A stretch of DNA of 64,000 nucleotides from Patescibacteria group bacterium (GCA_028866155.1 JAGWIT010000001.1:1-64000); one strand, 5' to 3'; positions 7,548 through 19,395 are shown, counted from the stretch's first letter. Translations and numbers: made by a program. Notes: generated by a model from the letters alone, not told the origin.

Positions 7548-9769
7548 ATGATGGTTTCGTAGGTTTGAAGCGTTGTCTTAAGAATGGCGCCCCAATCGTA
7601 GTTGCGCACATCCTCAATATTGTGGGCGCTTATCTGGGGATAGAGGCCTTTTTCGGTGACAAGCCGCATGATCGCCTTGCACATCGCACCAACGGAGAGA
7701 GGCGCGAGGAGACCGTTGCGCCCGTCTTGAATGACGTTGCGCGTGCCAACCACATTTGACGCCACGATAGGCAATCCTTTAGCCATTGCCTCAAGCAAAA
7801 CAGTGCTAAAGCCTTCCATGAGCGAAGCCAAGACGCATACGTCCGATTCTTCGTATATGGTTTCCAGATCTTTTCCGAGTTTTACGCCGACCAATCGAAC
7901 CTGCGACTCAAGATTTTTCTTTCGGACAAGAGTCTCAAGCGCCTCGCGGTCGCCGCCGCCCACGATAGTGAGGGTGAACGCTAGATTGTGAGTATGCTTT
8001 AACGCTTCTGCAACATCTATGAGGAACGGATAATTTTTTTGTACGGATATCCTGCCGACGGCGAGCAGGCGCAATGGCGCATGGCATGTGGAACACGGCT
8101 TTTCAAGGACAGCAAACGACGTCGCGTTCGGAATAACGACGATTTTTTCTTCAGAAATTCCAAATTGGCCCACGAGGATATTTTTATAATCCGGTGTAAG
8201 TACAATTATTTTTGCTGCGCCGCCAAATACCCACCTCAACACAAAATGCGTATACAAAGGCAGCAATAGCTTCCCTATTCGTCCCGAGGGGATGATTAAC
8301 ATCCGCACGTGGGCAATATAGGGTATCCCTCGAATGCGCGCGACAGCGGCTGTGATTTCCGCAAAAAAAGCATGGGCGACATGCAGATGGATGAGGCTGT
8401 TTTTATTTAATCGGAACAGCTGCCATACGAGCCCCAAAGCAAGGGGGGTATGAAGAAACTCCAAGGCACGCAGATAGAAGACCTTTACGCCGTCTTGCAG
8501 ATATAGACCGGCAGGAGTGCCGACGTTCGACGTTAAAACACTTATATCCAGGCCTGCTCTGACTTGCAATATTGCTAACTCTCGGATGCGTTGTTCCATC
8601 CCGCCTAGATGGGGCGGGTAATAGGCGCTCACATGTACGATGGCCATATAATTTCTTGAGAGAACTGCGTCATAGCATTGCGCACGCTCCTCCCAAGAAA
8701 AATCTTTTAGAACCCGGGTACGCGCCGATGTGCCAAACGCCGCCGCGAGCCCTTGGTCTCTCAAAAGGAGGAGCAGCTTTTGCGCCAGCGCACGCTCATC
8801 GCCGGGCTCAATCAAAAAACCGGTCTCTCCTTCTTCAACCAAGTCGGGGATGCTCCCCACCCGCGTTGACACCACGGGCAAACTACAGCTCATCGCTTCA
8901 AGAATGGTGAGCGGGAAGTTGTCGTTGCCGGTCGGCAGGGCGAACACGTGCGCCTGATTGTAGCGTTTAACGAGCGCGCTGCCCGAAAGCCTCCCGGCAA
9001 ACTCGGCGCGCCCGCCCAGCCCGAGATCCTGTGCTTCCCTTTCGTATTGTTCTCGCATATCGCCGTCTCCGACGATTATCACGCGCACGGTTGGAAGCAG
9101 GTTTGAAACTTCTTTGCACGCGCGCAAAAGAGTGCTCAAGCCCTTATACCGCTCGCCGCGGCCGAGCCCGCCCACAAACAAAATGGTCGGGTCTTTAGCT
9201 TTTGACGCTCCGTCCGGCATAAAGACGCTCGCGACCGCGGGCGTGATGATAGTGCTTTTGTGCTGATAGCGGTGCAGAAAATCGCGCCATATATACGCAG
9301 AGGTGCAAATAATCCGGTCGGCCCGGCGCAAAAGCAGGCGCAGAGGCCCGTGTTCATAGAGCCATGCGATGATATCAGCTGCGAGAGCGCCCTTGCGCAT
9401 GCTGCCGGCGTGGTAGGTGATGATGATATTGCGCGAGCCGGCGGCCAAAGCGGCGATGTCGCCAATGCCCGGCACCGGCATGTGGATGTTGATGACATCC
9501 GGGTTCTCTTTTTCGAGTAATTTTCGGATCGCGCCAAACCATGCAAGCGAGACGGGCGTGTTGGATATTTTAATCTGATACTTCAGCCGGTATATGCGCA
9601 AGCCGTCCCGCTCTTCTACCTCATCTTTCTCACCCGAGGTGAGAACCACCGCTCGCCAGCCGTGCTGTTTTGCGAGCCTCGTCGCAATTTCGGAGGCATA
9701 GCGCTCAAGGCCGCCGCCCTGCGGCGGCCAGTAGGGCGCGACGACGAGTATGGTGCGCCGGTCTTTCAT
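7544..9769 (-). CDS. Tandem GT4-GT4 glycosyltransferase fusion
   Basis: 741 aa with two complete GT-B fold, family-4-type transferases in one frame. Domain 1 (about 1-372) begins VVAPYWPPQGGGLERYASE and has the C-terminal motif FALPTGNDNFPLTILEAMSC. Domain 2 (375-741) restarts with an internal Met at 8647 (HVSAYYPPHLGGMEQRIRE) and has VLASLMEGFSTVLLEAMAKG. Both keep the E-x7-E-like donor-binding motif, so both may be active, probably adding two successive sugars to a lipid-linked glycan at the membrane. No -10 or Shine-Dalgarno is visible at the internal ATG, so a true fusion is preferred over two genes. The gene overlaps its neighbours on both sides by 4 nt. Confidence 0.88.
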   Translation of the reverse strand: MKDRRTILVVAPYWPPQGGGLERYASEIATRLAKQHGWRAVVLTSGEKDEVEERDGLRIYRLKYQIKISNTPVSLAWFGAIRKLLEKENPDVINIHMPVPGIGDIAALAAGSRNIIITYHAGSMRKGALAADIIAWLYEHGPLRLLLRRADRIICTSAYIWRDFLHRYQHKSTIITPAVASVFMPDGASKAKDPTILFVGGLGRGERYKGLSTLLRACKEVSNLLPTVRVIIVGDGDMREQYEREAQDLGLGGRAEFAGRLSGSALVKRYNQAHVFALPTGNDNFPLTILEAMSCSLPVVSTRVGSIPDLVEEGETGFLIEPGDERALAQKLLLLLRDQGLAAAFGTSARTRVLKDFSWEERAQCYDAVLSRNYMAIVHVSAYYPPHLGGMEQRIRELAILQVRAGLDISVLTSNVGTPAGLYLQDGVKVFYLRALEFLHTPLALGLVWQLFRLNKNSLIHLHVAHAFFAEITAAVARIRGIPYIAHVRMLIIPSGRIGKLLLPLYTHFVLRWVFGGAAKIIVLTPDYKNILVGQFGISEEKIVVIPNATSFAVLEKPCSTCHAPLRLLAVGRISVQKNYPFLIDVAEALKHTHNLAFTLTIVGGGDREALETLVRKKNLESQVRLVGVKLGKDLETIYEESDVCVLASLMEGFSTVLLEAMAKGLPIVASNVVGTRNVIQDGRNGLLAPLSVGAMCKAIMRLVTEKGLYPQISAHNIEDVRNYDWGAILKTTLQTYETII

Positions 9770-10452
9770 ACGAGTGCGCAGTTCTGCACATACGCAACCT
9801 CTTTACGCTTGCCTATATGCGCAAGCACGCGCTCGAGGCGCTCCCAATCGCTGTTTTTTTCTATCTCCCACGAATGCCCCCACAGGTGGAAGACGCCGCC
9901 GTCTTGTGCAATTTCATCGAACAGTGTCGTGGCGAGCTCATCCCAATTGAGGTATCCGCTCAAAAATCTTTTGCCCATGTGCCGCGCTACCCCGAGCGCG
10001 TCGCTGTAATGCCGGTAGGCATGGATGGTCGTGGGCGCGGCAAACGGGTCGCCGATGCCGCCCTCGAAGCGCTCAACGGTGCGCGCGAACGTAAATCCGG
10101 CATCCTTGACCATTGCCTTGTGCGCTCCGATAAAGGCGCCGCCCGGGTAGCAAAAACTGCTCACCGGAGATCCCAGTACATCCTCCAAAAACTTTTTAGA
10201 ATCGACAATTTCCTGCCGCGCAACCTCGCTCGATACCTCGGTCAAGCGCGGGTGCGTCATGGTGTGCGCGCCTATCTCAAACGCGTGCGCCAACTCGCGC
10301 ACTTGAGCGCCGGTGAGCCGCTCATCTGCAGGGATCTCCCGGCATTGCGGCGATATATAAAAGGTACCGCTCACTGCGTGCTTGCGCAGGAGCTCGGCAA
10401 CGCGCATATCGAGGGCGTGTCCGTCATCCCAGCTGGTCGTTACGGTCGTCAT
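9766..10452 (-). CDS. Polysaccharide deacetylase, NodB-type
   Basis: 228-aa CE4 deacetylase, which removes acetyl groups from N-acetylhexosamines. The metal site is visible: SWDDG (catalytic D9, metal ligand D10) and HTMTH (H63, H67), plus the CYPGG motif near residue 110. No signal peptide is seen, so it probably acts on a cytoplasmic or lipid-linked precursor. It starts 1 bp after the GT2-GT4 stop and overlaps the next gene by 4 nt, which places it firmly in the operon. Confidence 0.88.
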   Translation of the reverse strand: MTTVTTSWDDGHALDMRVAELLRKHAVSGTFYISPQCREIPADERLTGAQVRELAHAFEIGAHTMTHPRLTEVSSEVARQEIVDSKKFLEDVLGSPVSSFCYPGGAFIGAHKAMVKDAGFTFARTVERFEGGIGDPFAAPTTIHAYRHYSDALGVARHMGKRFLSGYLNWDELATTLFDEIAQDGGVFHLWGHSWEIEKNSDWERLERVLAHIGKRKEVAYVQNCALV

Positions 10453-10453
10453 A

Positions 10454-12301
10454 TCAGGCTAATGCACCCTCGAGGTTCTTGGCGACGGAGCCCCAGTCAT
10501 ACTGCTCGAGCGCGAGATTGGGCGTGAGGATATATTTCCCGCTTTTAATCTGGAGGATCTTTTGGGCGATGCTGTGTTCGTTCGGCTCGGCAAGAAAACC
10601 GTTGACCCCTTCGATAATAAGATCTTGGGCCGCATTGTCCGGATGCGATGTCGTGATAACCGGCAGGCCCGCGGCAAAGGCCTCTATCGCGACCAGCCCG
10701 AACCCTTCGCGTACCGAAGGCAGCACGAGCATGGTCGATGCCTTCATAAGGCTCCAAAGCTCGCGGTGGGTGCCCGCGCGCGCAAAAGAAACGTGCCGCT
10801 CCAAGCCGAGCGAGGATATGAGCTTTTCTATGCTCTGCTTTTGCGGCCCATCGCCCACTATCGTGCAGGTGATATCCGGCAGGGATTCTTTGACGACGGC
10901 AATCGCCTTTACCAACAGGTCGGCATGCTTATGCTCGAGCAGCCTCCCCACAAAAATAACGTCACTGCGCTCCTCTCCTGCCTGTGCCGTGTATATATCG
11001 TCGAGATCAACGCCGAGCGGCACCGTGTGTATCTCTTTGGTCACGCCGGCGTTGAGGAGGCGGCGGGTCGTGTGCGCGGAGTTCGATACGATAACATCGG
11101 GCGTGCGCAGAGCCAGCCACTCAACAAGCGCGCCGCACCGGCCGACGAGCCCCGGCGCGTACTGTGCCCAATACTCGCCGCCCCACACCTCGTGCCACGT
11201 GCCGTAGAGCTTCTTCCTTTTAATCCACGTCACGATGCGCGCGCTAAAGAGCGGAAAAAACGGCATGTGGTCGACATCAAGCACATCGAAGCTCACAAAC
11301 AGGAGCTTCAGCGTCGCTGCGCCGAACATCAGCGCTTGCCTCAGCGAACGGCGCTCGCCGCTATAAAGCGGATAATATCTGCACAGCGCGTGCAACATGA
11401 CTCCGTCTCGCACAATCGTCTTGGGCCCGTCCCACCACCGCATCGTATAGATGTGCACCTCGCGTGCGGGGCCGGCCAGCCTTTTTGAAATCTCATAGAG
11501 CCTTTTTTCCTTCCCGCCGTTGAAGTACGGCATGACTGAGTCCGACACAAACGCCACGCGCCGCGGCGCTGCGGGTGCCTCTAACGGCTTCCACCGAATA
11601 TTGCGCGCGAACATCAGCAGAATGCGGCCGCCGTCGTACAACGGCCGCAGAGACGAGCTCCCCTTACGCGGCGCGTAGCTTATCGGCACCGAGCAGATAT
11701 CTTCGCCGAGGCGCGCCATCTTGGTTATCATCTCCATCTCGATGGCAAACCCTTCTGAGGTAAGGTGCGGACGCAATCGCAGAGCCGCCTCGCGACTCCA
11801 GGCAAAGTAACCGGTGAGCACGTCGGTGACGTTGACGCGATAAAAATAGCGCACGAGGTGCGAGTATATCCAGTTGCCGAGGCGGTTGAGCCACGCCATC
11901 GAGCCTTCTTGTATCTTGCCGCCGAGGCGCGAGCCGACCACCACGCTGCTGAACCCGGAGGAAAGCGGCTCGACCATCCGCACGATCTCGCGCGAGGCAT
12001 ACGTGTCATCGCCGTCGAGCATCACGATATAGTCGCACTCCGGCGGTATCGAGCTCATCGCCCGCCGTATCGCGTGGCCTTTGCCTTGCCGCGGCTCGTG
12101 CACCACCTGCGCGCCGCATTCGCGGGCGATTTGCGCCGTCTTGTCGGTGCTGTTGTTGTCAATCACCATAACCGAGAGCTCATACCCGTATTGCTGCAGC
12201 TTCTCGCGCGGGAAAGAGCGGATAACGTCGGCGATGCCTTTTTCTTCGTTATAACAAGGGATGAAGGCGACTATCTTCTCGGTTTTTGGTTTGGAGGCCA
12301 T
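10454..12301 (-). CDS. GT2-GT4 bifunctional glycosyltransferase fusion
   Basis: 615 aa. Residues 1-245 form a GT-A, family-2 transferase of the dolichyl-phosphate-sugar-synthase type: FIPCYNEEKG, the metal-binding DGDD (96-99), and GSRL. From residue 248 (RRVAFVSDSVMPYFNGGKEK) a GT-B family-4 transferase follows, with LPSVREGFGLVAIEAFAAG near the end. I chose the ATG at 12301 because upstream codons in this frame are Arg/Ser-rich shadow of the DUF1616-like gene. It follows that gene by 7 nt and precedes the deacetylase by 1 nt. It probably makes a polyprenyl-phosphate-sugar and then extends it, but sugar specificities are unknown. Confidence 0.88.
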   Translation of the reverse strand: MASKPKTEKIVAFIPCYNEEKGIADVIRSFPREKLQQYGYELSVMVIDNNSTDKTAQIARECGAQVVHEPRQGKGHAIRRAMSSIPPECDYIVMLDGDDTYASREIVRMVEPLSSGFSSVVVGSRLGGKIQEGSMAWLNRLGNWIYSHLVRYFYRVNVTDVLTGYFAWSREAALRLRPHLTSEGFAIEMEMITKMARLGEDICSVPISYAPRKGSSSLRPLYDGGRILLMFARNIRWKPLEAPAAPRRVAFVSDSVMPYFNGGKEKRLYEISKRLAGPAREVHIYTMRWWDGPKTIVRDGVMLHALCRYYPLYSGERRSLRQALMFGAATLKLLFVSFDVLDVDHMPFFPLFSARIVTWIKRKKLYGTWHEVWGGEYWAQYAPGLVGRCGALVEWLALRTPDVIVSNSAHTTRRLLNAGVTKEIHTVPLGVDLDDIYTAQAGEERSDVIFVGRLLEHKHADLLVKAIAVVKESLPDITCTIVGDGPQKQSIEKLISSLGLERHVSFARAGTHRELWSLMKASTMLVLPSVREGFGLVAIEAFAAGLPVITTSHPDNAAQDLIIEGVNGFLAEPNEHSIAQKILQIKSGKYILTPNLALEQYDWGSVAKNLEGALA

Positions 12302-12308
12302 ATCAGAT

Positions 12309-12731
12309 TTAAGACCCGGCGGAAAAATGGATGGAAAGGCCCTGCTCCGGCAGGCCCACGACAACCACAGATGCGGCGCGCACGACGGGGAGCGTCTCTT
12401 GCATCGAAGCGGAGCCGTTGTCCTCAAGCGAGACTGTGCCCGAGTCGATGATGCGCGAGCCGCCCTGCGACTCCAGAAGCACCGTATATGGATAATCGAC
12501 GCGGCGGCCCTCCAGATTGTGTATCGTAAATGAAAACGGCGCCGCACTTTCAAGCGAAGCCTTCGGCAGTATCCCGGTAAAATACAGCTCGGTGAGCGGC
12601 TCGTTTTGCGGGGTCAGGTTGAGCTCTGCGAGCACGCGCTCAACCGGCTGATAGATAAAAAAAACCAATGCCGCGGCAAGGCACAGCGCGAGCACTGCAG
12701 CGAAAAAAGCATATTGGCGGAGGATAGCCAT
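12309..12731 (-). CDS. Membrane-anchored DUF1616-like protein
   Basis: About 140 aa. A TM segment at about 5-28 is followed by an extracytoplasmic beta-sandwich-like domain that resembles the C-terminal part of DUF1616 (LTELYFTGI, FTIHNLEGRRVDYPYTV). DUF1616 proteins usually have several TMs before this domain; here only one remains. It is the first gene of the polysaccharide operon. A promoter TTGAAA (12776-12771), 16 nt, TAAGAT (12754-12749) precedes it. I chose the Met at 12731, just after the likely transcript start, rather than the longer frame from 12776. Confidence 0.65.
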   Translation of the reverse strand: MAILRQYAFFAAVLALCLAAALVFFIYQPVERVLAELNLTPQNEPLTELYFTGILPKASLESAAPFSFTIHNLEGRRVDYPYTVLLESQGGSRIIDSGTVSLEDNGSASMQETLPVVRAASVVVVGLPEQGLSIHFSAGS

Positions 12732-12748
12732 AGCAGTGAAGCACCAAC

Positions 12749-12776
12749 ATCTTACCGAAATGCGCCGCTCTTTCAA
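12749..12776 (-). promoter_or_regulatory. Promoter of the surface-polysaccharide operon
   Basis: TTGAAA (complement 12771-12776), 16-nt spacer, TAAGAT (complement 12749-12754), with the predicted start about 10 nt before the ATG at 12731. It would drive the five-gene operon down to 5199. Confidence 0.5.
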
Positions 12777-12814
12777 GCCTGCGGCTGACAGGACAAAAAT
12801 GCTATACTCACGCT

Positions 12815-13285
12815 ATGAAATCCCGCTGGATCATACTTGCGCTTTTGCTCGCCGTTATCGTCGCCGGCGCGGCGGCGCTCGTCCTCATCCCCCGCCCGCA
12901 AACCGCCGTGGCACCGACGGGGGAAGGAGCCACAACAACTCCTGCCGCAAGCGGCTCATCGCTTGATGATTTAATAAAGGTCACAACGCCTGCACCTAAC
13001 GCCTCAGTCGCTTCACCGCTTATGGTCGAAGGACAAGCCCGCGGCAACTGGTTCTTTGAGGCGACCGCCCCCATGGCTTTGCTCGACGCAAACGGCAGCG
13101 TTATCGCGCAAGGCGCCATTACCGACAGCGGCGACTGGACCAGCGGCGACTTCGGAGCATTTACCGGGTCTCTTACCTTTCCCGATCAACCGGCCGGCTC
13201 TCAAGGCACGTTGGTGCTCAGCAATGACAACCCCTCGGGCAATCCTGCCACTCAAAAGACACTTGATATACCGGTAACGTTTTAA
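12815..13285 (+). CDS. Membrane-anchored Gmad2-domain protein
   Basis: 156 aa. An N-terminal TM or lipoprotein-like anchor (5-25) and a Thr/Ala/Pro linker precede an immunoglobulin-like Gmad2 domain (about 52-156): VTTPAPNASVASPLMVEGQA, NWFFEATAPM, GDWTSGDFGAF, LSNDNPSG. These are the conserved strands of PF10648, often found on surface or spore-associated proteins. A -10 TATACT (12803-12808) ends 6 nt before the ATG, so the mRNA is predicted to be leaderless. It is convergent with the DUF1360 gene, 9 bp away. Confidence 0.85.
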   Translation: MKSRWIILALLLAVIVAGAAALVLIPRPQTAVAPTGEGATTTPAASGSSLDDLIKVTTPAPNASVASPLMVEGQARGNWFFEATAPMALLDANGSVIAQGAITDSGDWTSGDFGAFTGSLTFPDQPAGSQGTLVLSNDNPSGNPATQKTLDIPVTF

Positions 13286-13294
13286 TTTCTGCGG

Positions 13295-13834
13295 TTAGAG
13301 CCCCGAGTGATCGCTGCGGGCTCCGCGGGATTCGCGTTCGAAGGAGTCTAACTTTAGGTTTTCGGCCTTCCAGCCCACGCCGTTGGCCCAAATTTGGATA
13401 AGCGAGCCGGCTCCCGCCAGGGCCAAAAAGAAGATAATAGACCACGCCCACGGATATATAAAGTAGAAGAACACCACCGCTAAGGCCGACCAGATGCCGA
13501 TGCACCATGGGCACTGGAGCAGGTCGTAGATGGTATGACGAAAGCCGCTGCCAAAGGGCTGTATCTCAACATACGTTGCGCCGCCTTCGGTAAACTCGCG
13601 GCTGTAGGCAAACAGCTCGCGAAACCAGCGGGTTATTTTGTCGTACACTATCAAGCGCGTGATGCGAAAGGTCGCCAGCGCCATGAGCAGCGCGTCAAAC
13701 GGCGGCACCGACACCAAAAACCCGCCACGCATGAGGTTCATGACGTATAAAGCGGCTACTAATACGCACATGAAGAACACGCTAAAAATAAAATTCCATA
13801 AATTTTGGTCCTCTTTGTGGCGCTTGTGTATCAT
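13295..13834 (-). CDS. DUF1360 membrane protein
   Basis: About 179 aa with three hydrophobic segments and the DUF1360 signature: FDALLMALATFRITRLIVYDKITRWFRE and a conserved LLQCPWCIGIW. The paired cysteines in CPWC suggest a metal or disulfide role, but the family's function is unknown. A GTG at 13843 would add three residues. I chose the ATG at 13834 because a -10 TATAGT (13847-13842) ends 7 nt before it. Confidence 0.85.
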   Translation of the reverse strand: MIHKRHKEDQNLWNFIFSVFFMCVLVAALYVMNLMRGGFLVSVPPFDALLMALATFRITRLIVYDKITRWFRELFAYSREFTEGGATYVEIQPFGSGFRHTIYDLLQCPWCIGIWSALAVVFFYFIYPWAWSIIFFLALAGAGSLIQIWANGVGWKAENLKLDSFERESRGARSDHSGL

Positions 13835-13843
13835 AGCCTTCAC

Positions 13844-14066
13844 TATACCGCAGGTTTTTTCGGTGGGATGAGATACTCATTTAAGGCTCAAAATCGCTTC
13901 TAAAAAAACGCCTTATTTGCAGACTTTTATGAGAAATTGATTGCTAAGTGGCGAAAAACATTTCCGGCTAACCGTTTGGGGACAAGGTTTTAGAAAAAAT
14001 GCCCTTAAAGAGGAGTATAATAAAAATTCCGGCTATAAACTATTTTTTATTAGCTAAGAAGCGGCC
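13844..14066. other. Intergenic region upstream of nrdA
   Basis: AT-rich spacer with a TATAAT about 45 nt upstream of the nrdA ATG but no good -35. I looked for NrdR-box pairs and saw no convincing match. No small ORF with a ribosome-binding site is visible. Confidence 0.4.
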
Positions 14067-17132
<3,066 letters not shown>

Positions 17133-17192
17133 TTGGCTTATGGCAAAGAAAAAAGAACCCTCCTCGGATGATATTGCACGAATTTAAAAAAA

Positions 17193-17279
17193 ATGAATGA
17201 GCAACTTAAAACTCTATCTAAAGAATTGAAGCTGTTGGAAAAAAATTTAAAAGAACTAAGGGCAATATTTGCTAACTAA
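17193..17279 (+). CDS. Candidate 28-aa coiled-coil micro-ORF between nrdA and nrdB
   Basis: An ATG at 17193 encodes MNEQLKTLSKELKLLEK and ends ELRAIFAN-stop, a strongly amphipathic helix. A 15-codon ORF (17140-17187, MAKKKEPSSDDIARI) precedes it in another frame. One extra T before the A-run near 17186 would join them into a single Lys-rich small protein, so this may be a frameshifted remnant. No Shine-Dalgarno is visible. Its stop lies 1 nt before the nrdB ATG. Confidence 0.3.
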   Translation: MNEQLKTLSKELKLLEKNLKELRAIFAN

Positions 17280-17280
17280 T

Positions 17281-18273
17281 ATGGGAATCATCAATGGAGG
17301 CTCCAATACCGACCCCAACAAAATTTTGCCGATGAAGTATCCTTGGGCCCGCACCCACTACAAAAAAGGCGTGGCCAACAACTGGGTACCCGAGGAAGTT
17401 TCGATGCAGCAGGATGTCGAGTTGTGGAAGAAGCCCGGCGCTTTAAGCGAAGACGAGCGCCGTATGATTTTGTGGAACCTCGGGTTCTTCTCGACCGCCG
17501 AGTCTTTGACCGCCAACAATTTGGTGCTCGCGATTTACCGCCATATCACCAACCCCGAGGCGCGCCAATACATTTTGCGCCAGTCATACGAAGAGGCGGT
17601 ACACACCGACACGTTCATCTACTGCTGTGACACGCTGGGACTCAATCCCGACGAGATTTACAACATGTACCAAACCATCCCCTCGATTAAGGAGAAGGAC
17701 GAATTCGTCGTAGAGATGACCAGGAGCGTGTTCGACCCCAACTTCAACACCCAGGGCACCGAGAACATCCAGCGCTTCGTGCACGACCTCGTGGGCTACT
17801 ACGTCATCATGGAGGGCATCTTCTTTTATGCCGGCTTCGCGATGACGCTTTCGATGCTGCGCAAAAACCGGATGGTCGGCGTTGGCGAGCAGTTCCAGTT
17901 TATTTTGCGCGACGAGTCGGTGCACCTGGCCTTCGGCGCCGACCTCATCAACACTATCGTGCAGGAGAACCCGGCAATATGGACGCCGGAGTTCAAGCAG
18001 ACGCTGACCAAAAACATCATGCGCGGCGTTGAACTCGAGAAAAAATATGCCGATGACGCGCTCCCGCGCGGGATAGTGGGGCTAACCCCCTCAACGGTGA
18101 AGCAGTATGTCGAGCATGTCGCCGACCGTCGCCTCGAGCGCATAGGCCTTGAGCGCCAATATCACAAAGACAACCCGTTCCCCTGGCTCTCGGAGGTGAT
18201 GGACATGCCGAAGGAAAAGAACTTTTTTGAAACCCGCGTGACCGAATACAAAACCGGCGAGCTGGATTGGTAA
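17281..18273 (+). CDS. nrdB: Ribonucleotide reductase small subunit, class Ic-like
   Basis: 330-aa ferritin-like radical subunit for NrdA. Metal ligands by motif: E74 (STAES), E105 and H108 (EEAVH), a Glu in IMEGIFF, and Glu/His in RDESVHLAF. The position four residues after H108, where class Ia enzymes have the radical Tyr, is Phe112 (HTDTF). Together with Glu instead of Asp at the first ligand, this matches class Ic (Chlamydia-type) subunits, which store the oxidising equivalent in a Mn/Fe centre without a tyrosyl radical. I chose the ATG at 17281; a TTG four codons upstream is less likely. Confidence 0.93.
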   Translation: MGIINGGSNTDPNKILPMKYPWARTHYKKGVANNWVPEEVSMQQDVELWKKPGALSEDERRMILWNLGFFSTAESLTANNLVLAIYRHITNPEARQYILRQSYEEAVHTDTFIYCCDTLGLNPDEIYNMYQTIPSIKEKDEFVVEMTRSVFDPNFNTQGTENIQRFVHDLVGYYVIMEGIFFYAGFAMTLSMLRKNRMVGVGEQFQFILRDESVHLAFGADLINTIVQENPAIWTPEFKQTLTKNIMRGVELEKKYADDALPRGIVGLTPSTVKQYVEHVADRRLERIGLERQYHKDNPFPWLSEVMDMPKEKNFFETRVTEYKTGELDW

Positions 18274-18282
18274 AAAAAGAAA

Positions 18283-18303
18283 GCGCGGTTTAAGAAGCCG
18301 CGC
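18283..18303 (-). terminator. Terminator at the 3' end of the 72-aa gene
   Basis: GCGCGG/CCGCGC stem (18283-18288 with 18298-18303), followed on the minus strand by TTTCTTTTTTT. The stop codon of the 72-aa gene is inside the hairpin. Confidence 0.7.
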
Positions 18304-18508
18304 CAGTAAACAACTGGTCAAGTGCGGCTCGGGCATCTTCGCCCTCTGCCCTGATCGTGATTTTGAGCACCTGATTAGCATAGAGCAGCCGCTTTTTCAT
18401 CCCCGAGTCGAACGGGGCTTTGGCGACCGCCACTTCAGTGATCATCTCCCAATAGTCTTTGTTGCCGTGGTCATCGCTGAGCCCCGGCACGATATAACGC
18501 GTGGCCAT
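18290..18508 (-). CDS. Orphan 72-aa soluble protein
   Basis: MATRYIVPGLSDD start, no TM, mixed alpha/beta composition, C-terminal acidic helix (EGEDARAALDQLF). I recognise no family. It has its own transcription unit: TTGCAA (18574-18569), 17 nt, TATGGT (18551-18546), a Shine-Dalgarno AAGGAG 9 nt before the ATG, and a private terminator. That combination makes it a real gene despite its size. Confidence 0.7.
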   Translation of the reverse strand: MATRYIVPGLSDDHGNKDYWEMITEVAVAKAPFDSGMKKRLLYANQVLKITIRAEGEDARAALDQLFTGAAS

Positions 18509-18578
18509 GGGTTGCTACTCCTTCGAACGAAGACCGTATATCCGCACCATAGCGTATAACCCCGGTAGTTGCAAGAAA

Positions 18579-19373
18579 TTATCTAAGAGACTTATCAATC
18601 TCATACTCCCCCACTTTGGTGCGCAGGATATGGAGCGCGAGCGCGGGGACGCCGAGCTCTTGACCCAGTTTGTGGGCTATTGAACGCGCGTAGGTGCCGG
18701 AGGAGCACTCTATTTTTATTGTCGCACAGGGAAACTCGCGCTCGCCGCTTTGTTGCAGATTGCGCTTCCAGAGCCGCGTTATTTCTTCCTGCCGGAAGTC
18801 GCCGTTGACCTTCTCGATGCTCGTTTCGATATAGGAGAGCAGCGCCGGCTCTTTGACCTTGTAGATCCCGACCAGGTCGATGTGGTAGATATTGACCATG
18901 CGGCTGGGCAATATGATAGAGCTCAGCGCATTGCCGCGCGCCCACTCAAACAGCGATTTGCCTTCGACCGTTTTACTCGAGTACGGCGGATACTCCTGAG
19001 CTACCGCTCCGCGAAATTCATTCAAACCTTTTTCAATTTCCCTGCGAGTGAGGCCGCTGCAATCGCCCGTCTCTATGACGCGCCCGAGGATGTCATAGGT
19101 GTCGGTGGCAAAGCCGAACAGCACGTCGAGCGTATACTCCTTGCCGAGATCCAAATACTGCTCGCGGCGGCGGTTGGCCGAGCCCACGAGGCACAGCATG
19201 ACCCCCTCGGCCATGGGGTCCAGCCGGCCCGCGTAGGAGAGCACCTCGTGGGCATAGTGGGGCTTCTGCGCACGCAGGCGCTCGAGGCGCTCGCGGGGGG
19301 TTTCGCCCAGGTTTTTGTATACATTGAGGACCGCTCCAGCCTTGTTCAGATCAGCATTATTCATCTGCGGCAT
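18579..19373 (-). CDS. truB: tRNA pseudouridine-55 synthase
   Basis: Isomerises U55 in the T-arm of tRNA. The catalytic Asp is D52 in YAGRLDPMAEGVM; KEYTLDVLFGFATDTYDILG and SSGTYARSIAHKLG are the other family motifs. From the Met at 19373 it is about 264 aa, slightly short, with little of a C-terminal PUA domain. It is divergent from hisS; minus-strand TACAGT (19388-19383) ends 9 nt before the chosen ATG. A Met at 19364 is an alternative start. Confidence 0.93.
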   Translation of the reverse strand: MPQMNNADLNKAGAVLNVYKNLGETPRERLERLRAQKPHYAHEVLSYAGRLDPMAEGVMLCLVGSANRRREQYLDLGKEYTLDVLFGFATDTYDILGRVIETGDCSGLTRREIEKGLNEFRGAVAQEYPPYSSKTVEGKSLFEWARGNALSSIILPSRMVNIYHIDLVGIYKVKEPALLSYIETSIEKVNGDFRQEEITRLWKRNLQQSGEREFPCATIKIECSSGTYARSIAHKLGQELGVPALALHILRTKVGEYEIDKSLR

Positions 19374-19395
19374 TTCTGCTACACTGTACACTACA

